Source: Candidatus Blautia faecipullorum
GTDB lineage: Bacteria; Bacillota; Clostridia; Lachnospirales; Lachnospiraceae
NCBI GenBank assembly: GCA_019115125.1
Contig: DXEG01000008.1
Coordinates: forward strand, 21,029-85,028
Reading direction: 5' to 3'
Length of the DNA stretch: 64,000 nucleotides
The position numbers and the translations under genes were made by a program. A model generated the notes under the pieces. The model searched no databases, had not been told where the DNA came from, and saw nothing but the letters and a program-made list of their open reading frames with translations. Position 1 is the first letter of the stretch. The number at the start of each line of letters is the position of its first letter. This document shows, in pieces, positions 8,809 through 18,107 of the stretch.

Positions 8809-9612
8809 ATGATTATTATCGGTGAAAAAATAAACGGCTCCATCCCGGTGGTGGCGGATGCTATCGCTGCCAGGGACGCGGAATTTATCAAAAACCGGGC
8901 CAGAATGCAGGCGGAGGCAGGGGCAACATATATTGACTGCTGTGCCTCTGTACCGGAGGAGACGGAAGCGGAGACCCTCAAGTGGATGATCGACTGCATC
9001 CAGGAGGCGACGGATCTCCCTATCTCCGTGGACAGCCCCAGCGCCAAGGTTCTGGCTGAGGTGATTCCTTATTGTAAGAGACCAGGGCTTGTAAATTCTG
9101 TATCCGGCGAGGGAGACAAGATGGACGTGATCTTCCCATTGATCGCGGATACCAAATGGGAAGTGATCTGTCTTCTGTCCGACGACACGGGGATCCCCAA
9201 GAGTGCCGAGGACAGGCTGAAGGTTTTCGACAAAGTGATGGAAAAGGCGAAGGACTACGGGATCAGCCCCTCCAGGATGCATATCGATCCCCTGGTGGAA
9301 ATGCTCTGTACATCCGAGGACGGGATCGCCATGAATGTGGAGGTGATCAGCACCGTTCGAGAACGCTATCCAAGCATCCATATCACGGCGGCGGTCAGCA
9401 ATATTTCCTTTAATCTTCCAGTGCGGAAAATGATTAATCTGGGATTTACCGTTCTGGCTATGAACGCGGGGCTGGACAGCGCGATCCTGGATCCGACCAA
9501 CAGAGACATGATGGGAGTGATCTACGCCACGGAGGCACTGTTGGGAGAGGACGAGTACTGCATGGAGTATATCAGCGCGTATCGAGAAGGGATCTTCGGC
9601 CCGAGAAAGTAA
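8809..9612 (+). CDS. Methyltetrahydrofolate:corrinoid protein methyltransferase (MeTr/MtvA-like)
   Basis: A pterin-binding TIM barrel (267 aa) that moves a methyl group between tetrahydrofolate and a corrinoid protein. Conserved pterin residues of the MeTr family are present: SVDSP with D75, LVNSVSGEG with N96, HIDPL with D160, and AVSNISF with N198. The length matches MeTr of the Wood-Ljungdahl pathway and the methyltransferase II of O-demethylase systems. The partner corrinoid protein gene follows directly. No acetyl-CoA synthase genes are near, so catabolic demethylation is favoured (inference). AAGGAGG precedes ATG 8809. By eye, G+C and codon choice (many GCC, GAC, ATC codons) look richer than in the flanking GRE genes, as if this module had its own history. 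Confidence 0.88.
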   Translation: MIIIGEKINGSIPVVADAIAARDAEFIKNRARMQAEAGATYIDCCASVPEETEAETLKWMIDCIQEATDLPISVDSPSAKVLAEVIPYCKRPGLVNSVSGEGDKMDVIFPLIADTKWEVICLLSDDTGIPKSAEDRLKVFDKVMEKAKDYGISPSRMHIDPLVEMLCTSEDGIAMNVEVISTVRERYPSIHITAAVSNISFNLPVRKMINLGFTVLAMNAGLDSAILDPTNRDMMGVIYATEALLGEDEYCMEYISAYREGIFGPRK

Positions 9613-9703
9613 TGAAAACATCAAACAGTATAAAAATATCTGGGATGAAATTGCGGAAGCTATCCCACAGTTAGAAAAAGACGAATCAAAAAATAGGAGG
9701 TAG
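9611..9703 (+). pseudogene. Possible remnant of a lost coding region
   Basis: The gap between the methyltransferase and corrinoid genes stays open in a frame shifted from the upstream gene. It reads NENIKQYKNIWDEIAEAIPQ and ends shortly after at TAG 9701-9703. The composition looks like the amphipathic C-terminal tail of a protein, but there is no own start or ribosome site. It may be the tail of a deleted gene or chance. Confidence 0.25.
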
Positions 9704-9709
9704 ACAAAA

Positions 9710-10345
9710 ATGGCAGGAATTCAGGAAGTTTATGATCTGGTGGCAAAAGGAAGGGCAAAAAAGGTGGCTGCGGCAGTAAACGAAGCGCTGGACGCAGGCT
9801 GCGATCCCACTGAGATCTTGAATCAGGGCATGATCGCGGCTATGGACGAGGTAGGCGCCAAGTTTAAAAACGGGGAAATTTTTGTTCCCGAAATGCTGGT
9901 AGCCGCGAAAGCCATGAAAAACGGAGTGGAGGTTCTGAAGCCCCACCTTGCGTCCGGCGTGGCGGGAGCGGCCGGAAAGGTGATCATTGGAACTGTATCC
10001 GGCGACCTTCATGACATCGGAAAGAACCTGGTAGCTATGATGCTGGAATCCTCAGGCTTTGAGGTGATCGATCTGGGCGTGGATGTGCCCAAGGAAAAAT
10101 TTGTGGAGGCATATGAGGCCAATCCTGACACGAAGCTAATCTGTTGCTCCGCTCTTCTGACGACGACCATGAACGCCATGAAAGAGACGGTGGCGCTTCT
10201 GAACAGCGCGCCTTTCCGGGGCTGTATTAAGGTCATGGTAGGCGGCGCGCCTATCAGCCAGGAATTCGCGGATGAGATCGGAGCGGACGCTTACACAGAG
10301 GACGCGGCGTCCTGCGCCCAGAGAGCAAAGGAACTGGTTTCATAG
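9710..10345 (+). CDS. Corrinoid (B12-binding) methyl carrier protein
   Basis: A 211-aa corrinoid protein of the MtaC/MtbC/MtvC type. An N-terminal helical cap domain covers about residues 1-85. The Rossmann-like B12 domain has the base-off motif D99-L-H101-D-I-G104, the SxLLT segment at 147-151 and the GG of VGGAPIS at 178-179. His101 would coordinate cobalt from below. It carries the methyl group between a substrate-specific methyltransferase and the MeTr encoded just upstream. GGAGG precedes ATG 9710. A reductive activator (RACo/RamA type) for the inactive Co(II) form is not in this window and must be elsewhere. Confidence 0.93.
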   Translation: MAGIQEVYDLVAKGRAKKVAAAVNEALDAGCDPTEILNQGMIAAMDEVGAKFKNGEIFVPEMLVAAKAMKNGVEVLKPHLASGVAGAAGKVIIGTVSGDLHDIGKNLVAMMLESSGFEVIDLGVDVPKEKFVEAYEANPDTKLICCSALLTTTMNAMKETVALLNSAPFRGCIKVMVGGAPISQEFADEIGADAYTEDAASCAQRAKELVS

Positions 10346-10368
10346 CAAAATGAAAGGAGGCCGCAGGA

Positions 10369-12816
10369 ATGTTTGAATTGAAACCTGTATCGGAACGAAT
10401 GAAGCTTATGCACCGCACGATTCGGAACCGGGTAATCCAGAATGACGCAGAACGTGCCCTGATCATCACGGATGTATTTCAGAAAAATGAGAATCTGGTT
10501 CCCATGCTGCGGCAGCCCCTTGTACTAAAAACCATTTGCCAGCGAATGACCGTACGGGTGGAGGACTTCGAGATGCTGGTGGGGAACAGTGCGAAGAATT
10601 TCTGTGGGAACGGCATAGAACCGGACTGGATCGGAATAGGCTGGATTCCTGAGGCCATAAGTTCAGGAAAGTGGACTATGCATAAAGACGGCCTTTACCA
10701 CAATCCACCGGGAGAGGAACTGAGGCTTTCCATGGCGCCGGAGGATTATGAAGCGCTGCTGTCGATTAAGGACTATTGGGAAAATCATACTTATGACGAT
10801 CTGATTAAACCCTGGACTCCTCCGGGATATGAGGAGCTGGCAAGAATAGAATGTTCTCCTGCGGGAAAGGGGAAACCATTCTTTCGGACAGCATCCGGAC
10901 ATTTGACGCCAGGATTTTCAAAAATCATTCACAGAGGGTATGCGAGCATACGGAAAGAAGCACAGGATTGGCTGGACGCTCATGTGAATAATCTGATGGG
11001 GGAGGATGCAGAGAAGGTTTTGTTTTATACAGCAGTTGTAATGAGCTGTGACGCAGCTTCCATATACGCGCGAAGATATAGCGCCAAATGTCTCGAAAAA
11101 GCTGCTGAATGTAACGACCCTCATCGAAAGGCAGAGCTGGAGAGTATGGCGGAAAGTCTGGAGTGGATTTCAGAAAAACCGTGCCGTACTTTCAGGGAGG
11201 CATGCCAGCAGACTCTTTTGTATCAGTATCTGCTTAAAATGTCCCATCTCAGCGACAGCGGGTCATATGGAAGATTTGATCAGTATACATGGCCGTTCCT
11301 GAAAAAAGATCTTGAAGAGGGACGCCTGACAATGGAAGAAGCACAGGAAATCGTAGATTGCTTCTTCCTGAAGGTAAATGCCAGCTATTCCGGCAGTGAT
11401 CCTTATTTTGCTCAAATTATCGGAATTGGGAATACATATCTGCATACTACCATTGGAGGCGTGGATCCGAAAACAGGAAAAGATGCAACGAATCCTGTCA
11501 CTTATATGGTGCTGGAAAGCCTGGGCAGGATGAAACTGCATGATCCGACGATTTCTCTCAGGGTGCACAAAGATACGCCGGATGATCTGTGGGTAACTGC
11601 CATTGAGACGTCCAAGCTGGTGGGCGGCCTTCCTTTGTTCCAAAATGACGAGGTGATCATACCGGGAATGATGAGAGAAATGGGCTTTACGTTGGAGGAC
11701 GCCAGGGATTATGCCATTATAGGATGTCAGGAGATTACTGGTTCCGGAAATAATTATTCCTGTGCAAACGGCACCTGCCCGCCGCATTCTTATATGCATT
11801 ACAGTACACTTTTGGATATAGCTGTCAATGATGGACGAAATCCCAGAAATGGTGAACAGGGTTCTCTGCACACAGGATTTTTGTATGATATGAAGTCCAT
11901 TGATGAAGTGAAGGAGGCATGGAAACAAACCGCACGCTATTACTTAAAAGCCCAGGTCTCTATGAATAATTATGTAGAGTATTTTATTAAATATCATACC
12001 CCCTATCCGATTCTTTCTTTATCCCTGGACGGCTGTATGGAATCGGGAAAGGATTGCACTTCAGGCGGGGCAAAATATAATTCCTATGGTGGGACGGCCA
12101 CGGGTCTTGCTACAGTTGCGGATTCTCTTACCACGATCAAATATATGTGCTTCGATAAAAAGCTTTGTACAACAAGAGAGCTGTATGACGCAGTGATGGC
12201 AAACTGGGAAGGCTATGAGCCGCTGCGCCAGCAGATTATTAACCAGGTTCCCCATTTTGGGAATAATGATCCTTATGCGGACGAGCAAATGCGTTGGGTA
12301 ACACACACATATCACGAGCTCTGCAGGGAATGTTATTCTGCCCGTACCCATATTTATAAGGCGGGGCTGTACGGAGCGGCGGATCATGTTGGACAGGGAT
12401 ATACCACCTGGGCTACCCCGGACGGGCGTTTTGCCGGAAAACCTATTGCAGACGCGGCCAGTCCGGTACAGGGGCGTGATACCCATGGACCTACAGCGGT
12501 GTTTGCTTCGTCCCTTTGCTATGATCATTCCCGTTTTATGGATGGCGTATGTCTGAATCTCCGCATACATCCGTCAGCGGTCAGCAATTCAGAGGGGATG
12601 ATCAAACTCGCCAGTATGGTAAAAACATATATGGCTAATGGAGGAGCGGAAGTACAGTTTAATATTGTGTCCACGGAAACAATGAGAGCGGCCCAGGAAA
12701 ATCCCGAGGAATACCGGGATCTGGTAGTTCGTATTGCAGGATACTCCGTATATTTTGTGGAGCTTTCCAGAGACTGTCAGGATGATCTGATCAGCCGTAC
12801 GGAAAATATGATTTAG
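10369..12816 (+). CDS. Glycyl radical enzyme 2 (paralogue of GRE 1)
   Basis: An 815-aa glycyl radical enzyme, gap-free against the GRE at 6273 and clearly its paralogue; by eye about two-thirds of residues match, more in the C-terminal half. Cys453, Glu455 (IIGCQEITGSG) and Gly791 (VRIAGYSVY) are all kept, so both copies should be active. Differences cluster in the first 200 residues and in the segment after the catalytic loop (NNYSCANGTCPPHSYMHYS against NDYSAANGVVPPHATIHYS), where substrate contacts lie in related enzymes. This suggests two related substrates or two steps. AAAGGAGG precedes ATG 10369. It lies 23 bases after the corrinoid gene and 16 before the flavin enzyme, in the same operon. 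Confidence 0.92.
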   Translation: MFELKPVSERMKLMHRTIRNRVIQNDAERALIITDVFQKNENLVPMLRQPLVLKTICQRMTVRVEDFEMLVGNSAKNFCGNGIEPDWIGIGWIPEAISSGKWTMHKDGLYHNPPGEELRLSMAPEDYEALLSIKDYWENHTYDDLIKPWTPPGYEELARIECSPAGKGKPFFRTASGHLTPGFSKIIHRGYASIRKEAQDWLDAHVNNLMGEDAEKVLFYTAVVMSCDAASIYARRYSAKCLEKAAECNDPHRKAELESMAESLEWISEKPCRTFREACQQTLLYQYLLKMSHLSDSGSYGRFDQYTWPFLKKDLEEGRLTMEEAQEIVDCFFLKVNASYSGSDPYFAQIIGIGNTYLHTTIGGVDPKTGKDATNPVTYMVLESLGRMKLHDPTISLRVHKDTPDDLWVTAIETSKLVGGLPLFQNDEVIIPGMMREMGFTLEDARDYAIIGCQEITGSGNNYSCANGTCPPHSYMHYSTLLDIAVNDGRNPRNGEQGSLHTGFLYDMKSIDEVKEAWKQTARYYLKAQVSMNNYVEYFIKYHTPYPILSLSLDGCMESGKDCTSGGAKYNSYGGTATGLATVADSLTTIKYMCFDKKLCTTRELYDAVMANWEGYEPLRQQIINQVPHFGNNDPYADEQMRWVTHTYHELCRECYSARTHIYKAGLYGAADHVGQGYTTWATPDGRFAGKPIADAASPVQGRDTHGPTAVFASSLCYDHSRFMDGVCLNLRIHPSAVSNSEGMIKLASMVKTYMANGGAEVQFNIVSTETMRAAQENPEEYRDLVVRIAGYSVYFVELSRDCQDDLISRTENMI

Positions 12817-12832
12817 AGGACAGGAGGACAGA

Positions 12833-14809
12833 ATGTATAACCGATTGTTTTCAAAATTGAATATAGGAAAAATGACCGTTCCCAACCGTATTGTGATGAC
12901 TGCAATGGGAAACCACCTGGCAAATCCGGACGGAACAGTATCCGAAGCGGATTTGGCATTTTATGGAGCAAGAGCCAGGGGCGGAGTGGGACTGGTTATT
13001 ACAGAATGTGCATGTGTTGATTTTGATACAGGAAAGGGAAATCTAAGACAGCTCGCGGCAGATGATGATAAACATGTGGAAGGACTTGCCAGGCTGGCAC
13101 GGGAAATACATAAATATGGTTCCAGGATCGCCGTTCAGCTTTATCATCCTGGGAGACAGGGAATAGCGGCCCTGAATCAGGTTGACAGCATGAAATCCTC
13201 CAGTAAAACAGAGTGTCAGTGTGTGCATCAGCCAACCCATGAAATGAGCAAAGCAGAAATCCGTGAGATGGTAGAAAAGTTTGCAGAAGGGGCGGAAAGA
13301 CTGAAAAAAGCGGGTATAGATGCGGTAGAGCTTCATGGTGCCCATGGATATCTGATCGGCCAATTCCTAAGTCCTTACACAAATAAGCGGACAGATGAAT
13401 ATGGCGGCTCTTTTGAGAACCGTATGCGTTTTCTGGATGAGATCATAGACGCAGTCCGCAGGGCGTGCGGGCCGGACTATCCGATTATTGTGAGATATTC
13501 GGTTGACGAGCATATGGACTATGCCGGACTGCCGGAGGAAGGCCTGCATTTACAGGATGGGATTGAGATAGCGGTTCATCTGGAAGATAAAGGAATCGAT
13601 GCATTGGATATAAGCGCAGGTATTTATGAGACGATGAATACAGCCTGGGAGCCGGTGGGATTTGAGCAGGGATGGAAAGCGGAAGGTCCGGCAGAGGTAA
13701 AAAAAGCTGTGCATATTCCTGTGATCGGGGCGGCTGTAATACGGGAGCCGGATTTTGCGGAAAAACTTCTCGAAGAGAAAAAAATGGATTTTATTGGATC
13801 CGCCAGAACATTTTTCGCGGACCCGGAATGGTCCAGAAAAACCCGCGAGGGAAAGGAGAAGGAAATACGAAAGTGCATCTCCTGTCTGTATTGTATGGAA
13901 ACACTGATGCAGGCAGACACAAGTTCTGTCGCCATGGGATGCGCTGTGAATTTTGAGGGCTGCAGAGAGACACAATACTCGTCAGAAAAGTTGAAAAAAG
14001 ATGGAAACGGGCGCAGGGTCGCAGTAATAGGGGCAGGGCCTTCGGGCATGGAGGCGGCGAGGATATTGGCAAAACGCGGATTCTGTCCTGTCGTTTTTGA
14101 GAAACAGGAGGAACCCGGCGGTCAGATTATACTTGCAGAAAAACCACCTGGAAAGAAGAAAACAGGATGGTTGTCACAATATCTTTATGGGGAACTGAAA
14201 AGACATAAAGTGGAGATGCATTTTGGACAGCCTGCCGATTTGGAGAAATTAAAGATGATAAATCCGTACGCAGTTTTTATAGCGCAGGGTTCGCTTCCGG
14301 CTTTGCCCAAGTCTATTCCCGGACTCGACGGGGAGCATGTGTATACGCCGGACAAAATACTGTCTGGAGAGGTACAGCTCAGAGGAATAAGGATTGCGGT
14401 AATAGGATCAGGTATGACAGGGATTGAGACAGCAGAATTTCTTGAGGCGCAGGGGAACAACGTATCTGTATTTGAAATGGAAAAAGAGATCGGACCGGGA
14501 ATATTTTTTCAGAATCTGGTTGATGTAATGAAACGGATTCAGGAGTCGGGAACGGCTCTCTACCCTCAGCACCGTCTGATAAGAATTGAAGAAAGAACTG
14601 CCATATTTGAACATACATGTACAGGTGAGAAACTCTGTTACGATTTTGATGCTTTTGTCGTATCGCTGGGAACAAGGCCAAATGAAGAACATGTGCGGGA
14701 AATAGAACAAAGTTTTGACAGAGTGGTTCTCCTGGGAGACGCTGGAAAACCAGGGAGGATCGAGCAGGCTATTCGGACAGGATATCTTGCTGCCGCAGAG
14801 CTGAGATAG
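12833..14809 (+). CDS. Old-yellow-enzyme-type FMN/4Fe-4S/FAD oxidoreductase
   Basis: A 658-aa enzyme of the 2,4-dienoyl-CoA reductase / trimethylamine dehydrogenase / BaiCD group. The FMN barrel covers about residues 1-340 with the active-site stretch HGAHGYLIGQFLSPYTNKR (H168, H171). A 4Fe-4S site follows: C348-x2-C351-x2-C354-x15-C370. The C-terminal half is a pyridine nucleotide reductase with VIGAGPSG at about 398-405 and a second GSGMTG motif. Family members reduce activated C=C bonds or demethylate amines; an ene-reductase role on an unsaturated product of the GRE step is the simplest idea (inference). GGAGG precedes ATG 12833. Confidence 0.85.
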   Translation: MYNRLFSKLNIGKMTVPNRIVMTAMGNHLANPDGTVSEADLAFYGARARGGVGLVITECACVDFDTGKGNLRQLAADDDKHVEGLARLAREIHKYGSRIAVQLYHPGRQGIAALNQVDSMKSSSKTECQCVHQPTHEMSKAEIREMVEKFAEGAERLKKAGIDAVELHGAHGYLIGQFLSPYTNKRTDEYGGSFENRMRFLDEIIDAVRRACGPDYPIIVRYSVDEHMDYAGLPEEGLHLQDGIEIAVHLEDKGIDALDISAGIYETMNTAWEPVGFEQGWKAEGPAEVKKAVHIPVIGAAVIREPDFAEKLLEEKKMDFIGSARTFFADPEWSRKTREGKEKEIRKCISCLYCMETLMQADTSSVAMGCAVNFEGCRETQYSSEKLKKDGNGRRVAVIGAGPSGMEAARILAKRGFCPVVFEKQEEPGGQIILAEKPPGKKKTGWLSQYLYGELKRHKVEMHFGQPADLEKLKMINPYAVFIAQGSLPALPKSIPGLDGEHVYTPDKILSGEVQLRGIRIAVIGSGMTGIETAEFLEAQGNNVSVFEMEKEIGPGIFFQNLVDVMKRIQESGTALYPQHRLIRIEERTAIFEHTCTGEKLCYDFDAFVVSLGTRPNEEHVREIEQSFDRVVLLGDAGKPGRIEQAIRTGYLAAAELR

Positions 14810-14836
14810 GATCAGGAAGCAGAGGAGGAAAAGGGC

Positions 14837-16006
14837 ATGTTGAAAGCAGGAGTATATTTACAGTTGGCGCCAGTTCTCTTTGGGAAAGGCACATCTGAGC
14901 AGGCCGGTGCAAAGGCCAGGGAATTAGGGATAAGTAAGGCGATGCTGATCAGCGATAAGGGGGTCCTGGAGGCGGGAATAACGAAGCGGATAGCTTCAAT
15001 TGTAGAAAATGCTGGTATAGAAACAGTCGTCTGGACAGAGGCTGAGACGGACTGTCCGGATGATACAGTATCCACGGCCGCGAAGCTGGCAAAAGATGAA
15101 CATACGGACGGAGTGATCGGTATCGGAGGCGGCAGTGTATTGGATACAGCTAAAGCGGTTGCGGCTGTAGCGGCCAACGACGATACAGTACTTGAGGAGA
15201 TCCCGCTTTATCTGACCGGACAGAAGCAGTATGGAAAGCATCCTCTTCCAATATTGGAGATTCCTACCACGGCGGGAACAGGATCGGAGAGCACTTTTGT
15301 TTCGGTAGTCACATCTTCAAAATTAGACTGCAAGATTGGCCTTCCTGTCGCACCGGATTATGGGATTGTGGACCCGGAGTTGACTAAAACAGTGCCAGCG
15401 GATATCACGGCCTACACCGGCATGGACGCGCTGGCTCACGCAGTAGAAGCGCTTGTAGAGAAAAAAGCCACGCCGCACTCAGATCTGCTTGCGTATGAAG
15501 CCATCCGGCTGATCTGTAAGTATCTGCCCAGGGCGGTGGAGAATGGTGCGGATGAAGAGGCCAGAGAGCATTTGGCATTTGCCAGTAATCTGGCGGGGAT
15601 TTCTTTTAATGAATCGGGAACGAACATCGGACATTCGGCCGCGCATGCGGTAGGCCATGTGCAACATATACCACATGGCATATGCTGCTCCAATATGACT
15701 CCGCCGGTGATTCGTTTCGCATCGAAAACATATCCTGATAAAATGAAAAAAATTGCCCTGCTTTTCGGCATGAATATTTCTTCGGAAAAGATCTCCGAAA
15801 TAGGAAATATGACGGCAGAAGCTGTTAGAAAGTTTGCTGCTGACCTTGGAATAAAGACATTCAGAGAGCTAGGTGTGTCCAGAGAGGAGCTCGTCTCCTT
15901 GAAAAATATAATCTACAAGGATGCGCTCTGCCATGCCTATGGAGGAGCAGTGACAGAGCAGGATATCGAAGAACTGCTGATAAGTGCATACATGGACGGA
16001 GAATAA
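14837..16006 (+). CDS. Iron-containing alcohol dehydrogenase
   Basis: A group III (Fe-dependent) NAD(P)-linked alcohol dehydrogenase, 389 aa. The nucleotide-binding GGGS is at 97-100 in GIGGGSVLDTAK. Metal ligands are D197 and H201 (GMDALAHAVEA), H266 in the GHSAAHAVGH stretch, and H280 (IPHG). Substrates in this family range from short alcohols and diols to hydroxy acids. At the end of the GRE operon it probably reduces an aldehyde released by a radical lyase or oxidises an alcohol intermediate (inference). It has AGAGGAGG before ATG 14837. The gene ends 28 bases before the convergent LysR gene. Confidence 0.88.
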   Translation: MLKAGVYLQLAPVLFGKGTSEQAGAKARELGISKAMLISDKGVLEAGITKRIASIVENAGIETVVWTEAETDCPDDTVSTAAKLAKDEHTDGVIGIGGGSVLDTAKAVAAVAANDDTVLEEIPLYLTGQKQYGKHPLPILEIPTTAGTGSESTFVSVVTSSKLDCKIGLPVAPDYGIVDPELTKTVPADITAYTGMDALAHAVEALVEKKATPHSDLLAYEAIRLICKYLPRAVENGADEEAREHLAFASNLAGISFNESGTNIGHSAAHAVGHVQHIPHGICCSNMTPPVIRFASKTYPDKMKKIALLFGMNISSEKISEIGNMTAEAVRKFAADLGIKTFRELGVSREELVSLKNIIYKDALCHAYGGAVTEQDIEELLISAYMDGE

Positions 16007-16034
16007 ATGAAGTCGTCGCATATGTGGACAAGGG

Positions 16035-16928
16035 TTATTTAAAAATTCCCTGTACAGCTTTTGCCATACGGCGGAGCAGGGCGTTGTTTTCTCCGTCTGC
16101 ATAGCAGCAGATTGTATCCGAGCACGCGTCGGCGAAGGGAAGATCATAAAAACAAAACTGAGAGGTATCTGAAAGCCCTTCCAGTTCTTCTGTCAGGTAG
16201 GCGAAGCCCCGGTGCATTTTCAGATAAACAAGCAGGGTGGTCATATCAGGAAGATGCAGATAGTCCTTTCGGGGAAGCTGCTGCCTCCATAAAGGCATAT
16301 TCTTGATGGAAATCTCAGAGTTATACTGGCTGGGCTGTTCGTTAGTCAGAAGAGTCAGATCCGCCAGACCGCTCAGTACAAATTCAGTACTTACCAGCGG
16401 ATGATCCGACGCAAGGACAGCTTTAAAAGGATAGCGCCGGAGGACAATGGAATGGACCATTCCCCAGGAGCGCCAGGTGTATGAAGTTGTGATAATGAGA
16501 TCTAATTTATTGTCAAGAAGCCGATTCCTGAGTTCCCCCAGTCCCAGGAGCTGGAAGTCAAAATATATATCCGGCCATGTCTGTGTAAGAATCTGCATGA
16601 CAGGAAGGATAATGGTTTTATGTGAAAAAGATTCATAAATTCCTACTTTAATGGTAGAACGGTTTGTTTTGCCGATACTTTGAGCCTGATTGATGCAAAG
16701 AGAAATATCGTCATTGATGCGGCTGAACTGGTCACGGAGATAGATGCCTGTCTCGGTAAGCTGGACAGAACGCGTAGTGCGTATAAACAATTTAACGCCC
16801 AGTTCCTCTTCAAGACTGGATATATGCCACGTCATGGCCTGTTGGGAAATGAAGCATCGTTTTGCGGCCTCAGTAAAATTCAGGCATCTTGCAGCTTCAA
16901 GAAAGTATCCGATACGCTTATATAACAT
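16035..16928 (-). CDS. LysR-family transcriptional regulator
   Basis: A 297-aa LysR-type regulator. The N-terminal helix-turn-helix reads NFTEAAKRCFISQQAMTWHI at about residues 17-36, with Trp where a Ser or Arg is common. The C-terminal effector domain is of normal length. GGAGG stands before ATG 16928. It is convergent with the alcohol dehydrogenase gene and divergent from the GRE activase gene. LysR proteins usually act on the adjacent divergent promoter, so the activase/GRE3 operon is the likely target, perhaps with a pathway intermediate as effector (inference). Confidence 0.88.
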   Translation of the reverse strand: MLYKRIGYFLEAARCLNFTEAAKRCFISQQAMTWHISSLEEELGVKLFIRTTRSVQLTETGIYLRDQFSRINDDISLCINQAQSIGKTNRSTIKVGIYESFSHKTIILPVMQILTQTWPDIYFDFQLLGLGELRNRLLDNKLDLIITTSYTWRSWGMVHSIVLRRYPFKAVLASDHPLVSTEFVLSGLADLTLLTNEQPSQYNSEISIKNMPLWRQQLPRKDYLHLPDMTTLLVYLKMHRGFAYLTEELEGLSDTSQFCFYDLPFADACSDTICCYADGENNALLRRMAKAVQGIFK

Positions 16929-17121
16929 GCTGTCGCCCTCCTTTAAATCTTTTTATGATGAAAGTATAAAAAAAGTCGAGAGAAATTACAAGCTTATTTA
17001 GTTGATATTATTAAAATATGTCTGTTAATAAAAGGGCGAAAGGATATGAGAAATACCAGAAGATGCCACGGGATAAAAAATGCAGTATAGATACAGCGAT
17101 GCAAAAAACGGAGGAAAAGAT

Positions 17122-18081
17122 ATGCCAGAAAAACCGATTATAGGACATATTTATGATATTCAGGGCTATTCTGTACATGATGGTCCTGGTATAAGAACAA
17201 CTGTCTACACGAAGGGATGTCCGCTGCGCTGCCTGTGGTGCCATAGTCCGGAATCACAGACATTTAAAGACGAACTGTCCTGTATGCTGATGAGATGTGT
17301 CGGTACTGAAAAATGCGGCCTTTGCCTGAAGGCGTGCCCGCGAAATGCAGTTCTGCCGTCAAAGCCAGAAAAGTCCCTTTTAGACGAAGGAGAACTGATC
17401 ACAAAAGTACATATTGACAGAGAAAAGTGCGACAACTGCCTTGCATGTACGAAGGCATGTCCCGCTCAGGCGCTTATGTCAAGCGGATATGACATTTCAG
17501 TAGAGGACGCACTGCAGAGAGTACTCCAGGATAAAGCCTTTTTTGGTGAGGATGGCGGAATTACAATTTCCGGTGGGGAGCCAATGGCACAGTTTGAATT
17601 TACCTATGAACTTGCCAGAAAAAGTAAGCTGGCGGGAATTTCTGTATGTATTGATACGACAGGATGCTGTGAGGGAACACTTTTTGATCAAATGATCCCT
17701 GTTACAGATTTGTTTTTGTATGATCTGAAACATATGGATTCACAGAAAAGCAGGCGGCTGACCGGAGTTGGAAATGAAAAAATTCTTGATAATGCCCGAA
17801 GAATTGCTGCGGGAGGGGGAAAACTTCAGATTCGTGTTCCTACAATACCGAAGCTGAACGCGGATATGGAGAATATGAGGCGTACCGCGGAGTTTTGTAA
17901 AGAATTGGGAGACGCGGTGACCCTTGTGCAGATTCTTCCGTATCATAGGATGGGAATTCCTAAATATGAGAGACTGGACCGCAAATACCCGGTTCCGAAT
18001 ATTGACGCGCCGTCAGACAATTTTATGGAAGAAAGACTTGCGGTATTCCGGGAGCTGGGTCTACCGGTTCAATTACATTAA
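17122..18081 (+). CDS. Glycyl radical enzyme activase (radical SAM)
   Basis: A radical SAM enzyme (319 aa) that installs the glycyl radical. The SAM cluster motif is C33-x3-C37-x2-C40 in KGCPLRCLWCHSPES. A ferredoxin-like insert with two further cysteine clusters follows (C54-C72 region; C103-x2-C106-x2-C109-x3-C113), as in activases of dehydratase-type GREs. SAM-binding GGE is in ISGGEP. The frame is open upstream to an ATG at 17080, but GGAGG at 17110-17114 is well placed for ATG 17122, which also begins the conserved domain. It is the only activase in the window, so it probably serves all three GREs. Confidence 0.92.
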   Translation: MPEKPIIGHIYDIQGYSVHDGPGIRTTVYTKGCPLRCLWCHSPESQTFKDELSCMLMRCVGTEKCGLCLKACPRNAVLPSKPEKSLLDEGELITKVHIDREKCDNCLACTKACPAQALMSSGYDISVEDALQRVLQDKAFFGEDGGITISGGEPMAQFEFTYELARKSKLAGISVCIDTTGCCEGTLFDQMIPVTDLFLYDLKHMDSQKSRRLTGVGNEKILDNARRIAAGGGKLQIRVPTIPKLNADMENMRRTAEFCKELGDAVTLVQILPYHRMGIPKYERLDRKYPVPNIDAPSDNFMEERLAVFRELGLPVQLH

Positions 18082-18107
18082 ATATAGCGGAGAAAAGGAG
18101 TCAGAAT

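Noticed and set aside
8575-9624. A 349-aa open frame on the minus strand
   Set aside because: It lies antisense to the well-supported GRE1 end and MeTr gene, has no recognisable domain and no good ribosome site; it is a shadow of codon bias.
8809-9703. A pyrrolysine-type MttB methyltransferase with an in-frame amber codon
   Set aside because: The TAG after the 9611 frame is not followed by coding sequence in frame and the upstream protein is a MeTr, not MttB.
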